Shown here piece after piece: positions 34,130 through 42,415 of a stretch of 64,000 nt of DNA. Under the pieces are notes generated by a model. That model saw only the letters and a list, made by a program, of their open reading frames with translations, ran no database searches and was not told the origin of the DNA. The DNA is from Halomicrobium salinisoli. Its GTDB lineage: Archaea > Halobacteriota > Halobacteria > Halobacteriales > Haloarculaceae. The translations under genes and the position numbers were made by a program. Within the stretch, counting starts at the first letter, position 1; each line of letters starts with the position of its first letter. Where the stretch lies: positions 2,728,001 to 2,792,000 of the forward strand of contig NZ_CP084463.1 of NCBI RefSeq assembly GCF_020405185.1, read 5' to 3'.

Positions 34130-34753
34130 TCAGCAGATTGGTTTCGGATCCATCCCCAGGTCGCGCAGCGAGTCGGCGTACTCCCGGTAGGCGACGTCGA
34201 CGACCGCCGACGCGACGTCGGCCGCGTCGTCGGCCGCCGACCCGGCGCAGCGGTCGGTGACCAGCCCGGCGGCCGCGTCCGTGGCGTCCGCGGCGTCCGT
34301 CCGTCGCTCCCGGAACAGGTCCGCCCGCGCCTCGTCCGCCTCGTTCACGAAGTAACTCACGAACTGGAGCGTCACCCGGTCGGCGAGGAGGCCGTGGCCG
34401 ACCAGGCCGGCGGCGCGCTCGACCGTCCCCGACAGGTCCCGGAGGTGCTCGTACACCGGGCCCGGCGGCCCGGGGTCGTGGCCGTCGCGCGCTGCGGCGA
34501 CGCGCTCGTAGCCGTCCGCCGCCCGCTCGGCCAGGTCGGCGAAGGTCGACGCGGCGTCGGCGTCCGCCTCGTCGTCGGCCCACGCCGCCAGGAGTTCGCC
34601 GGCCGCGTGGTACCGGTCCGCCGCGGCCGCGAGGACCGCGTCGTCGGTCAGGTCCGCCTCCGTGAGGGCGATCAGTAGCTTCCCCGAGCCGAGGCGGTCG
34701 AGCTCCGTCCGCTTCGCGTCGGCCACCCGGTCGCGGAACTGCGCGGGGTCCAT
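34130..34753 (-). CDS. Haloarchaeal all-helical hypothetical protein
   Basis: The product is 207 residues, acidic and almost entirely alpha-helical by composition. It begins MDPAQFRDRVADAKRTELDRLGSGKLLIALTEADLT and ends YREYADSLRDLGMDPKPIC. The overall shape recalls four-helix-bundle rubrerythrin relatives, but the E-x-x-H iron motifs are missing, so I do not assign iron chemistry. It diverges from the rhodanese-MBL gene with 71 bases between them. Function unknown. Confidence 0.72.
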   Translation of the reverse strand: MDPAQFRDRVADAKRTELDRLGSGKLLIALTEADLTDDAVLAAAADRYHAAGELLAAWADDEADADAASTFADLAERAADGYERVAAARDGHDPGPPGPVYEHLRDLSGTVERAAGLVGHGLLADRVTLQFVSYFVNEADEARADLFRERRTDAADATDAAAGLVTDRCAGSAADDAADVASAVVDVAYREYADSLRDLGMDPKPIC

Positions 34754-34792
34754 ACTGTCCGTTGGACCGGTCCCGTGATCAACGTTAGCATC

Positions 34793-34803
34793 CCGCTTAT
34801 CAG
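34793..34803 (+). promoter_or_regulatory. TATA-like box for the rhodanese-MBL gene
   Basis: The stretch ccgcttatcag lies about 27 bases before the ATG at 34825, consistent with a leaderless start. Confidence 0.4.
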
Positions 34804-34824
34804 TCGGCGTGCCGTAGCGCGCCC

Positions 34825-35958
34825 ATGGACGAGACGATCACCCCGTCCGACCTGGCCGACCTGATCGCCGGCGGGGAGCGCGTCGGCGTCGTCGACGTGC
34901 GCGACCGGGACGAGTTCGAGCGCTGGCGCGTCGAGGGGCCCGGCGTCGAAGTCGAGCACGTCCCCCACGCCCGCTTCCTGCAGGCGCAGGTCCGCGGCGG
35001 GGCCGAGGACCTGGTCGACCTGCCGGAACCCGTCGTCGCGGTCTGCGGCCGCGGAGAGGCGAGCGGGCACGCCGCGGACCTGCTCCGGGCGGCGGGCGTC
35101 GAGGCCGCGAACCTCGAGGGCGGCACGGACGCCTGGGCGCGGCTGTACCGGGCCCGCGAACTCGAAACGCCCGACGGCGCGACGGTCGTCCAGTACCACC
35201 GTCCGGCGACGGGGTGTCTCGGCTACCTCGTCGTCGACGGCGACGACGCCCTCGTCGTGGACCCGCTCCGGGCGTTCGCGGATCGCTACGGGGCGGACGC
35301 GGCCGCCCGCGGCGCGACGCTCCGGCGGGCGGTCGACACGCACGTCCACGCGGACCACGTCAGCGGCGTCCGGACGCTGTCGGACGGCGACGTGACCGCG
35401 GTGGTCCCCGAGACGGCGCGTGATCGGGGCCTCGCGTTCGACGCCGAGACGCTGGCCGACGGGGACGAGGTAGCGGTCGGCGAGACGACCGTGCGGGCCG
35501 TCGCCGCCCCGGGTCACACCACCGAGATGACCGCGCTGCTGGTCGAGCGCGGCGGCCCGGGGACGCTGCTGTCCGGCGACAGCCTCTTCCTCGAGAGCGT
35601 CGCCCGGCCGGACCTGGAGAGCGGCGTCGACCCCGAACGCGCCGCCGCGACCCTCCACGAGAGCGTCCACGAGCGCCTCCTGGCGCTGCCCGGCGAGACG
35701 CTCCTGGCACCCGGCCACGTCGGCCCGACGGTCCGCCCGCGCGCCGACGGCACCTACGCGGAGCCGCTCGCCGACGTGGCCGAGGCGGTCCCGCTGCTCG
35801 CGCTGGACCGCGAGGCGTTCGTCGAGCGCGTCACGGCGTCGCTCCCGCCCCGGCCGGCCAACGCCGGGCGCATCGTGGCGGCCAATCTGGGGCGCGAGGA
35901 CCCGGACGAGGACCTGCTGACGCTCGAGGTCGGGCCGAACAACTGCGCGGCCACCTAG
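34825..35958 (+). CDS. Rhodanese / metallo-beta-lactamase fusion protein
   Basis: The product is 377 residues. The N-terminal rhodanese domain (about 1-110) has the active-site loop VVAVCGRGEASGHAAD with Cys near 74. The C-terminal MBL domain has THVHADHVSG (H-x-H-x-D-H), AAPGHTTEM, LLSGDSLF and APGHVGPT. It resembles persulfide dioxygenase or sulfur-transferase fusions, in which the MBL domain oxidises or hydrolyses a glutathione- or thiol-bound sulfane and the rhodanese moves sulfur. Rhodanese-first order is less usual than MBL-first. A role in sulfide detoxification is likely but unproven. Confidence 0.87.
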   Translation: MDETITPSDLADLIAGGERVGVVDVRDRDEFERWRVEGPGVEVEHVPHARFLQAQVRGGAEDLVDLPEPVVAVCGRGEASGHAADLLRAAGVEAANLEGGTDAWARLYRARELETPDGATVVQYHRPATGCLGYLVVDGDDALVVDPLRAFADRYGADAAARGATLRRAVDTHVHADHVSGVRTLSDGDVTAVVPETARDRGLAFDAETLADGDEVAVGETTVRAVAAPGHTTEMTALLVERGGPGTLLSGDSLFLESVARPDLESGVDPERAAATLHESVHERLLALPGETLLAPGHVGPTVRPRADGTYAEPLADVAEAVPLLALDREAFVERVTASLPPRPANAGRIVAANLGREDPDEDLLTLEVGPNNCAAT

Positions 35959-36047
35959 GGCGGCGAGCCCGTCCGTCCGACTGTGGACTCCGGCGCCCGG
36001 GCGGTCGACGGCCGGGCCCTCAACTGTCTCCCGCCCCAACCGGACCC

Positions 36048-37148
36048 ATGCCCGATCCACCCGCGTACGAGGTCGCGGTCGTCGGCGGCGGCCCGGCCGG
36101 CCTGACGACGGCGCTGTACACGACGCGGCTCGGCCACCGGACGGCCGCCTTCGAGCGCGCCGGCGGCCGCCACGCCGCGGTCGACAACGTCCACAACCTG
36201 CTGGGCGTCTCCGAGGACGTCTCCGGGAGCGAGCTCGCCGAGCTGGGCGTCCGCCAGCTCGAGGAGTACGGCGCCGACTACCACCCCGACGCCGTCGAGA
36301 CCGTCGAGCGCGTCGACGAGGACCGGTTCCGGATCGATGGCGCTCACGGGACGGCCACCGCCGAGCGGGTCGTCCTCGCCACGGGCTTCTCCGACGAGGG
36401 ACCGGACGTGCCCGGGCTGGAGCGGTTCACCGGCCGGGGCCTGCACTACTGCCTGCACTGCGACGCCTACACGCTCGGCGACGGAGCGGTGTTCGTCCTC
36501 GGGCACACCGAGCACGCCGCCCAGGTCGCCATGCTGCTACTGCACTTCACCGACGACGTGACGCTGCTGACCGACGACGAGGCGCCCGAGTGGAGCGACG
36601 AGACGGCGGCACAGCTCGAGGCCCACCCGGTCGAGCGCGTCGACGGCGAGGTGATCGGCGCGTTCGCGGAGGGCTCCGGCGGGTCGACGGTCCTCGAAGA
36701 CGAGGGCGTCCGCGGCGGCCCGGCCGAGGAGTGGCTCGGCGGGCTGACGCTCGCGGACGGCACCGAGCGGGAGTTCCTCGGCGGCTTCGCCGTCTACGGG
36801 CTGGAGTACAACAACCGGCTGGCGGCGGACCTGGGCTGTGACCTCGCCGACGACGGCGCCGTCGAGGCCGACGACGAGGGCCGGACCAGCGAGGACGGCG
36901 TCTACGCCGTCGGCGACGTCACCCACGGCCAGAACCAGACACCCATCGCGATGGGCGACGGCGCGCGGGCGGGCATCGCGCTCCACCAGGACCTCCGGGC
37001 GTTCCCCGTCGACGCCGACGCCCTCGACGCGGTCGACCCGACGGACCTTCGCGTGCCCGGCGCGGCGGTCGAGCTCAGGGCGCGGATGCGCCGCGACCGC
37101 GGGCGCGACCGCCACGCCGGCCTGCGCGACCCGCGGCCCGGCGAGTGA
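36048..37148 (+). CDS. Thioredoxin-reductase-like FAD/NAD(P) oxidoreductase
   Basis: The product is 366 residues. The FAD motif VAVVGGGPAGLTTALYTTRLG is at the start. A CxxC redox pair appears in HYCLHCDAYTLGD, at the place of the thioredoxin reductase CATCDG site, and EDGVYAVGDVTHGQNQTPIAMGDG is the second FAD motif. The NADPH Rossmann glycines are weak (VFVLGHTEHAAQVA). The C-terminal extension of about 50 residues (VDPTDLRVPG...) is not part of the usual enzyme. It probably reduces a disulfide or other thiol partner. It lies 89 bases after the rhodanese-MBL gene on the same strand, suggesting shared redox or sulfur work. Confidence 0.85.
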   Translation: MPDPPAYEVAVVGGGPAGLTTALYTTRLGHRTAAFERAGGRHAAVDNVHNLLGVSEDVSGSELAELGVRQLEEYGADYHPDAVETVERVDEDRFRIDGAHGTATAERVVLATGFSDEGPDVPGLERFTGRGLHYCLHCDAYTLGDGAVFVLGHTEHAAQVAMLLLHFTDDVTLLTDDEAPEWSDETAAQLEAHPVERVDGEVIGAFAEGSGGSTVLEDEGVRGGPAEEWLGGLTLADGTEREFLGGFAVYGLEYNNRLAADLGCDLADDGAVEADDEGRTSEDGVYAVGDVTHGQNQTPIAMGDGARAGIALHQDLRAFPVDADALDAVDPTDLRVPGAAVELRARMRRDRGRDRHAGLRDPRPGE

Positions 37149-37976
37149 CTACCCACGCCGGTCCGCGGTCCGGCGGGGCAGCGACAGCGTGGTGATCACC
37201 GGCAGGTGATCGGAGGGGTAGTCGCCGTCGCCGTAGGTGTCCGAGCAGGCGCCGTGGAGGTCGATCTCCACCTCCGGCGTGACGAACACGTAGTCGATCC
37301 GCTTGCCCGGCACGAGGCTCGTGAAGTCGGTCACCGTCGTCTCGGGGCCGTGGTGGTCGTGGTTGGCCGCGTAGTGGGCGTCGAGGAGCGTCCGCTCGCA
37401 GTCCGCCGCGGTCGTCATCCGATCGTAGGGCACCTCCGACTCGCGCGTGTTGAAGTCGCCCGTGACGATCACCGGGTCCCGCGGGGAGATCCCGTCGATC
37501 CGGTCGCGCAGCAGCGCCGCGCTCTCGCAGCGCGCCTCGGCGCCGGCGTGGTCGAAGTGCGTGTTGTAGTGGACGAACTCGATCCCGGTGTCGATCTCCC
37601 GGAGCCGGACCCACTTGACCAGCCGCGGGAGCATGGCGTCCCAGCCGACGCTGCCGGGCTCGTCGGGCGTCTCCGAGAGCCAGAAGGTCCCCTCCGCCTC
37701 GAGGTTGAACCGCCCGCGGTCGTAGGCGATAGCGGCGTACTCGCCGGCGCTCTCGACGTCACCGTCCCGTCCCGCGTACAGCCACTCGTAGCGGGGCAGC
37801 CGCTCCCGGAGGTCGTCGACCTGGTCGTGCAGCGCCTCCTGAAGGCCGAGCACGTCCGGACCGTGGAACCGGACGACGCTGGCCACCTCGTCGCGGCGCT
37901 TGCGCCAGACGTACTCCGTGTCCTTCGGGTTGTCGTACCGAACGTTGTAGGTCATGACGTCGAACCGGGAGGGCAT
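37149..37976 (-). CDS. Endonuclease/exonuclease/phosphatase family hydrolase
   Basis: The product is 275 residues with the full EEP series: MTYNVRYDNP (Asn), GLQEALHDQ (Glu), HYNTHFDHAG, IVTGDFNTRE (Asp-Phe-Asn), RIDYVFV and YPSDHLPVI (Asp-His). It is an Mg-dependent phosphodiesterase acting on nucleic acids, phosphoinositol-like head groups or similar. Sequence is closest in type to the small-molecule or lipid branch rather than exonuclease III. The gene begins where the next minus-strand gene (37980) ends, so the two are probably co-transcribed. Confidence 0.88.
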   Translation of the reverse strand: MPSRFDVMTYNVRYDNPKDTEYVWRKRRDEVASVVRFHGPDVLGLQEALHDQVDDLRERLPRYEWLYAGRDGDVESAGEYAAIAYDRGRFNLEAEGTFWLSETPDEPGSVGWDAMLPRLVKWVRLREIDTGIEFVHYNTHFDHAGAEARCESAALLRDRIDGISPRDPVIVTGDFNTRESEVPYDRMTTAADCERTLLDAHYAANHDHHGPETTVTDFTSLVPGKRIDYVFVTPEVEIDLHGACSDTYGDGDYPSDHLPVITTLSLPRRTADRRG

Positions 37977-37979
37977 GGC

Positions 37980-38288
37980 CTAGGAGTACAGCTCCGCGGT
38001 GATCTGGTCCTCGTTGTGCGTGATCACGTCGTGAACGGCCTGGAGGTCCTCTTCGCTGAGCCCCGAGTTGCCGGTCGCCGCGCCCCGGATGGTCGACAGC
38101 CGGGACGCGACGTACCCCTTGGTCCAGGCTCGCGCGACGGGCGTGAGCCGGTCGTCGTCCTCGTCGAGCAACTCCTCGTCGGCCAGCGAGGACCGCATGT
38201 CCCGGGCCAGCCGGGCCGAGAAGTTCGCGAGGAGGAGGTCGAGGAACGCTCGCTCCGCGTCGTTCATGTCGTCTGAAAGGAACTCCAC
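37980..38288 (-). CDS. Small helical hypothetical protein
   Basis: The product is 102 residues, acidic and alpha-helical (MNDAERAFLDLLLANFSARLARDMRSSL...AWTKGYVASRLSTIRGAA...EEDLQAVHDVI). The first ATG is at 38288, with a second in-frame ATG seven codons on that could be the true start. It ends three bases before the hydrolase gene on the same strand. I do not recognise the family. The amphipathic helices suggest a protein-interaction role. Confidence 0.7.
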   Translation of the reverse strand: MEFLSDDMNDAERAFLDLLLANFSARLARDMRSSLADEELLDEDDDRLTPVARAWTKGYVASRLSTIRGAATGNSGLSEEDLQAVHDVITHNEDQITAELYS

Positions 38289-38472
38289 GGCAATAGGCGT
38301 TGGCTCGCCCCCGGAGCGTCCGCCGCTGCCGGGAGCCGACTCGAACGCGATCCGCGCCGGATCCGATCTGGAAGCACGGCGTTATCGGCGAGTAATCCAA
38401 CGTTTTCTATCGTATGTGCGGATTACGACTAAGAATGAATTATTTACCGCCGACACGATTAAAGATTCCGGA

Positions 38473-38483
38473 GTTCTATATCG
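38473..38483 (+). promoter_or_regulatory. AT-rich promoter region of the glycerophosphotransferase cluster
   Basis: The element ttctatatcgg is the best TATA candidate in an AT-rich gap (38396-38485). It lies about 80 bases before the ATG at 38562, which implies a leader of about 50 bases. Confidence 0.35.
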
Positions 38484-38561
38484 GCCACCCTTGTCGTATC
38501 GAGCCCTACTGACAGGAACCGAATCGACAGGGACCGATCGACGCGGAACCCACGGCACCCG

Positions 38562-39569
38562 ATGGCCATGGTCACGATACTCTACACCTTCGACAGGCGC
38601 TTCATGCGGAAAACGCTCGAGGCGATCGACGGGCACGTCGACCGGGCGTCGGCCGCGTTACCGCTGCGGCAGTCGGCGCGGGGATCGCAGTCCTCGATCC
38701 CCGAGGTCGACGCCCCGATAGAATCTGCAGCCGACGTCGACGCCGCCGTCGCCGATGTAGACCCGGACGTCGTCGTCCAGAACCACCGGTTCGAGGCGGA
38801 GGTGCTTGACGAGCGGCCGTCGTACCACGACGACTACCCCGTCGTTCACGTCCGCCACGGGGCCTCCGTCGGCCGCGGCGAGGTCCACAACACCACCCGT
38901 GACCTCGGCGACGTCGTCGACGTGGCCCTCGCGCCCGGCGAGCGGTGGGCCGCCGAGTACCGCGAGTCGATGGCCGACGACGTGCGCGTCGCCGTGGTCG
39001 GCGTCCCCGAGGCCGACGACCTCGTGGCGGCCGAACCGCCGGGCGAGCGGCGGGTCCTCTACGCCCCGACCAACCACAACTACGGCGGCGGCAGCTACGT
39101 CGAGACCGCCGAGGACGTCCTCGACGTCTTCGAGGGCACCGACTACGAACTCCGCTTTCGCCCCCACCCGATGGACCGCCGGGAGGAGCCCGGCAAGTCC
39201 GTCACGGAGCGCTGCCGGGAGCGCATCGCCGACCTCCCCAACGTCGCCTTCGACGACGCCGACACGCCGCGCGAGAGCATGCTCGACGCCGATCTGCTGC
39301 TCTCCGACTACTCCGGCATCGTCACCGAGTGGCTCCACACGGGCCGCCCGCTCGTCCAGCTGACCGACGTCGCCGCCGACGCCGCGGTCCCGCCGCTGGG
39401 CTATCGCACCGGCGACCTCTCGATCGAACTGCTCGACCGGCTCTCCGAGGACGGCTACCCGCCGGAGGTCGAGCGTCGGGTCGACGAACAGCTCGCCGAA
39501 CTGGGGATCCCGATGGACGGCCGCGCCGCCGAGCGGGCCGCCGAGGAGGTGCTCGCATGCACGCAGTGA
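38562..39569 (+). CDS. CDP-glycerol glycerophosphotransferase-like protein
   Basis: The product is 335 residues. It shows the Glyphos_transf signatures YAPTNHN, ELRFRPHPM and DLLLSDYSGIVTEWLHTGRPLV, which bind the CDP-alcohol and receive the polyol phosphate. Enzymes of this family extend poly(glycerol- or ribitol-phosphate) chains of bacterial teichoic acids from CDP-glycerol. Here there is no long N-terminal tail and no membrane helix, so it would act at the cytoplasmic face. It overlaps the next gene (nucleotidyltransferase) by 13 bases, and a GDPD follows. A second ATG two codons in is an alternative start. Confidence 0.85.
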   Translation: MAMVTILYTFDRRFMRKTLEAIDGHVDRASAALPLRQSARGSQSSIPEVDAPIESAADVDAAVADVDPDVVVQNHRFEAEVLDERPSYHDDYPVVHVRHGASVGRGEVHNTTRDLGDVVDVALAPGERWAAEYRESMADDVRVAVVGVPEADDLVAAEPPGERRVLYAPTNHNYGGGSYVETAEDVLDVFEGTDYELRFRPHPMDRREEPGKSVTERCRERIADLPNVAFDDADTPRESMLDADLLLSDYSGIVTEWLHTGRPLVQLTDVAADAAVPPLGYRTGDLSIELLDRLSEDGYPPEVERRVDEQLAELGIPMDGRAAERAAEEVLACTQ

Positions 39570-40246
39570 TCCTGGCCGCCGGCGAGGGCAGCCGGATGGG
39601 GCCCCACACCGACGACGTCCCGAAGGCGTTCATGGACCTCGGCGGGGAGACGCTGTACCGGCGCCAGCGGGACGCCATCGACCCGCACGTCGACGCCGTG
39701 ACCGTCGTCCTGGGCTACGCCCACGAGAACGTCGTCGACCGGATCGGCGCGGCGCGACCGGTGATCTTCGAGGACTGGGCCGACTACGAGAACGCCGAGT
39801 CGCTGCGGCGCGGGACCGCCGGCGTCGACGACGACGTGCTCGTGCTGAACGGGGACGTCCTCGTCGCCGAGTCCGTGATCGAGCGCGTCGTCGACCGCTT
39901 CGAGGCGGCACCGGGCCGGAGCGTGGTGGCCGCCGTTCCCGGCCACCAGGAGGGCTCGACCGCCGTCCGGACCGACGACCGCGGCGTCGTCTCCGACTAC
40001 GGGATGATCCGCGGGCACCGCCACGCCGGCCTGGGCGTGGTCGACCGGTCCCGCCTCGACGAGGCCCGCGCGCACCTCGCGGCCAACCGGAACGAGTGGT
40101 ACCCCGGCATCTACACCCGGGTCGAGACGGAGATGGTCCCCATCCCGTCGGGCGGCCACGTCGAGATCAACTACCCCAGCGACAGGGCCGCCGCGCGCGA
40201 CAAGCTCCCCCTGGACGCCCGCGACGGACTCGACCTCCAGACGTGA
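39557..40246 (+). CDS. NTP transferase family protein (sugar/polyol-phosphate nucleotidyltransferase)
   Basis: The product is 229 residues. The nucleotide-binding loop is VILAAGEGSRMGPHTDDVPKAFM (G-x-G-x-R-x-x-P...K) and the metal-binding Asp is in DVLVLNGDVLV. The size and motif fit LicC/GCT-like cytidylyltransferases and the small MobA-type sugar nucleotidyltransferases. The start ATG lies inside the end of the glycerophosphotransferase gene. The pair could therefore make a CDP-activated alcohol and polymerise or transfer it. The substrate is an inference from context only. Confidence 0.86.
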   Translation: MHAVILAAGEGSRMGPHTDDVPKAFMDLGGETLYRRQRDAIDPHVDAVTVVLGYAHENVVDRIGAARPVIFEDWADYENAESLRRGTAGVDDDVLVLNGDVLVAESVIERVVDRFEAAPGRSVVAAVPGHQEGSTAVRTDDRGVVSDYGMIRGHRHAGLGVVDRSRLDEARAHLAANRNEWYPGIYTRVETEMVPIPSGGHVEINYPSDRAAARDKLPLDARDGLDLQT

Positions 40247-40340
40247 CCGTCGCGCCGGGACGGAAACGACTCCCTTCTCCGCGAATTCCCGCCGATCGAC
40301 GATGGAGAATCGCCCGACCGCGGCGGCGGGAAGCCGAAGC

Positions 40341-40350
40341 GGTTAATTGT
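40341..40350 (+). promoter_or_regulatory. TATA-like box for the GDPD gene
   Basis: The stretch ggttaattgt lies 22-31 bases before the ATG at 40372, good spacing for a leaderless mRNA. The GDPD may therefore also be expressed apart from the two genes before it. Confidence 0.45.
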
Positions 40351-40371
40351 GGGCTTCGCCTTGCGCGGGTA

Positions 40372-41064
40372 ATGCGACTCATCGCCCACCGGGGGTGCGC
40401 CGACCAGTATCCCGAGAATACCGTCGCCGCGGTCCGGCAGTCGGCCCGGTACGCCGACGCTATCGAGGTCGACGTCCGCCGCTGTGGCTCCGGCGAGCTC
40501 GTCGCCGTCCACGACGAGCGCGTCGATCGGCTGACCGACGCCGAGGGCCGCGTCGGCGACCTCTCCTGGGACCGCCTGCGCGACCTGGAGGTGCTCGACT
40601 CGGGGCAGACGATTCCCCGCCTCGAAACCGTCCTCGACGCCGTCCCCGAGGGCGTCCGCGTGCAGGTCGAACTGAAGGAGACGGGGCTGGCCGCCGACGT
40701 CCGCGACACCGTCGCCGGCGTCGACCGCGAGGTGGCGGTCTCCTCGTTCGACGAGACCGCGCTGGCCGAGGTCCGCGACCTGAGGTGGGACGTGCCGACC
40801 GGCTACCTCTTCGAGTCCGACCCCGAGGCCAACCTCTCGACCGCGCTCGACCTGGACTGCGACGCCGTCCACCCGCACTACGACTGCTGCCTGGAGACGG
40901 ACGTGGTCGACGCCGCCCACGCCGCCGGCCTCGACGTCGTCGCCTGGAAGGCCCTCGAAACCCGCGAGGAGTTCGCCGCGCTCCGGGAGGCCGGCGTCGA
41001 CGGCGCCACGGCCGACCGGTGGGACATCGCGCCGGAGGCCCGGGCGCCGCCCGCGGCGGACTGA
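40372..41064 (+). CDS. Glycerophosphodiester phosphodiesterase
   Basis: The product is 230 residues, a TIM barrel. IAHRGCADQYPENTVAAV carries the H-R-G and E-N-T catalytic motifs, AIEVDVRRCG the metal-binding Glu-x-Asp, VAVHDERVDRLTD the second His, and RVQVELKE a Glu/Lys pair. It hydrolyses glycerophosphodiesters to glycerol phosphate and an alcohol. It could turn over polar lipid head groups or the product of the neighbouring glycerophosphotransferase. No signal peptide is seen, so it is cytoplasmic. Confidence 0.9.
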   Translation: MRLIAHRGCADQYPENTVAAVRQSARYADAIEVDVRRCGSGELVAVHDERVDRLTDAEGRVGDLSWDRLRDLEVLDSGQTIPRLETVLDAVPEGVRVQVELKETGLAADVRDTVAGVDREVAVSSFDETALAEVRDLRWDVPTGYLFESDPEANLSTALDLDCDAVHPHYDCCLETDVVDAAHAAGLDVVAWKALETREEFAALREAGVDGATADRWDIAPEARAPPAAD

Positions 41065-41162
41065 CACAGTCGGCTACCGCCCACCGTATCGTATTTGAGG
41101 AGCCGGTCGCAGATTTAAGGGTGGTTATATCCCAACCCACAGATTAGACTATATGCCGGATA

Positions 41163-41170
41163 GCCTTATG
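41163..41170 (+). promoter_or_regulatory. TATA-like box for the small zinc-finger gene
   Basis: The stretch gccttatg ends about 28 bases before the ATG at 41199. A second AT-rich element (ttatatc) lies further up at 41124-41130. Confidence 0.35.
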
Positions 41171-41198
41171 TGTCTGCTCGGACCATCGACAGGTAGCT

Positions 41199-41378
41199 AT
41201 GAGCGCAACCGCAACCAACTGGAGCGACCCGGAGACCTGCCCGTTCTGCGGCGACGACCTCGTCGACCCCGGCGCCGGCTTCGTCGACCACATCGGCGAG
41301 AGCCCCGACTGCGAGGACAGCTGGAGCACCTGGCGGGACAACCTCGCCGGCGACGTCCGCGGCGAGTGGGCCGGGTAG
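41199..41378 (+). CDS. Small zinc-finger protein (CPxC...H...C type), 59 residues
   Basis: The ATG at 41199 opens a 59-residue frame ending in TAG. It has CPFCGDDL with Cys14 and Cys17, then FVDHIGESPDC with His31 and Cys38, a likely single Zn site. The rest is acidic, with Trp at both ends. Small CPxCG-type zinc-finger proteins are numerous in haloarchaea and some affect biofilm or motility, but this one is unstudied to my knowledge. A promoter-like element lies upstream. The frame is convincing because of the intact zinc ligands and acidic composition. Confidence 0.75.
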   Translation: MSATATNWSDPETCPFCGDDLVDPGAGFVDHIGESPDCEDSWSTWRDNLAGDVRGEWAG

Positions 41379-41494
41379 CAGGACCGGCCGAGCGATACCC
41401 GGGGCCGCACCGCCGACCGGTCGACCGGGCCCGTTTTCGCGGCTGATAGCCGGGGCGTCACGTACATCATCGAGGCTCGGGGACACCCAGGCAG

Positions 41495-42415
41495 ATGGCC
41501 TCCCATCGCATTCTCTGCGTCGACCCGGACCCGGGCGACCGCGAGGAGACGGTCGAGCGGCTCCGGACCGAGCTGTCCGACCTCGATCCGACCCTCGAAG
41601 CGGCGGGGACGATCGCGGACGCCACCGCGTCGCTCGACGGCGACCTCTCGGTGCTCGTCACCGAGTACGACCTCCCCGACGGCACCGGCTCCGACCTCGT
41701 GGCGGCGGCGAGAGAGGCGGCGCCGGACGTCGGCTGCGTCCTCTACACCGACGCCGACCCCGACGAGGTCAACAGCGACGACCTCCGCGGGAACGTGACG
41801 GAGTACGTCGGCAAGGACTCCGTGTTCGGGACCGAGCGACTGGCCCGACTGGTGCGGACGACCGCGACCGAGCGGGTCCAAGCCAGCTACCCGGTGCCGC
41901 AGGACGAGTCCGAGCGCCTGGCCGCGCTGCGCTCCTACGACCTGGACGACCCGCAACTGCTGGCGTCGCTGGACCGCATCACCGACCTGGCGGCCGCCCA
42001 CTTCGACGTCGACCGCACCTCGGTGAACGTCATCGACGAGCACAGCCAGGAGTTCCTGGCCTGCCACGGGGCCGCGAACGACTGGGACGCCACGGACCGC
42101 GAGGACTCCATCTGCACGTTCACGATCGTCGAGGACGACGACGTGATGACGGTCGCGGACGTGACCGAGGACCCCCGGTTCGAGTCGCGCAGCGAGCGGC
42201 TGGTCGAGAAGGGGATCCGGTCGTACATGGGCGCCAACCTCGTCACGTCCGCCGGCCTCGTGATCGGCCCGCTCTGTATCTACGACGACGAACCGCGGTC
42301 GTTCTCGGCGGCCGACGAGGCGTACCTCCGGGACCTGGCGGCCGTCGCCAGCGACGTCGTCGAGTTGCACTCGCGGCTCGACGCGTCAGCGACGGCCGGA
42401 GAGGGCCAGTCGTGA
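41495..42415 (+). CDS. Pseudo-receiver / GAF domain protein
   Basis: The product is 306 residues. The N-terminal receiver-like domain (1-125) begins RILCVDPDPGDREE. The residue at the phosphoacceptor position is Glu57 in VLVTEYDLPDGTG rather than Asp, and the conserved Lys is near YVGKDS. A GAF domain follows at about 150-295 (DLAAAHFDVDRTSVNVIDEHSQEFLACHG...GLVIGPLCIYDD). There is no output domain. A permanently phosphate-mimicking receiver coupled to a GAF ligand sensor is the likely design. Its stop codon overlaps the next gene's GTG start by four bases, so the two probably work together. Confidence 0.83.
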   Translation: MASHRILCVDPDPGDREETVERLRTELSDLDPTLEAAGTIADATASLDGDLSVLVTEYDLPDGTGSDLVAAAREAAPDVGCVLYTDADPDEVNSDDLRGNVTEYVGKDSVFGTERLARLVRTTATERVQASYPVPQDESERLAALRSYDLDDPQLLASLDRITDLAAAHFDVDRTSVNVIDEHSQEFLACHGAANDWDATDREDSICTFTIVEDDDVMTVADVTEDPRFESRSERLVEKGIRSYMGANLVTSAGLVIGPLCIYDDEPRSFSAADEAYLRDLAAVASDVVELHSRLDASATAGEGQS

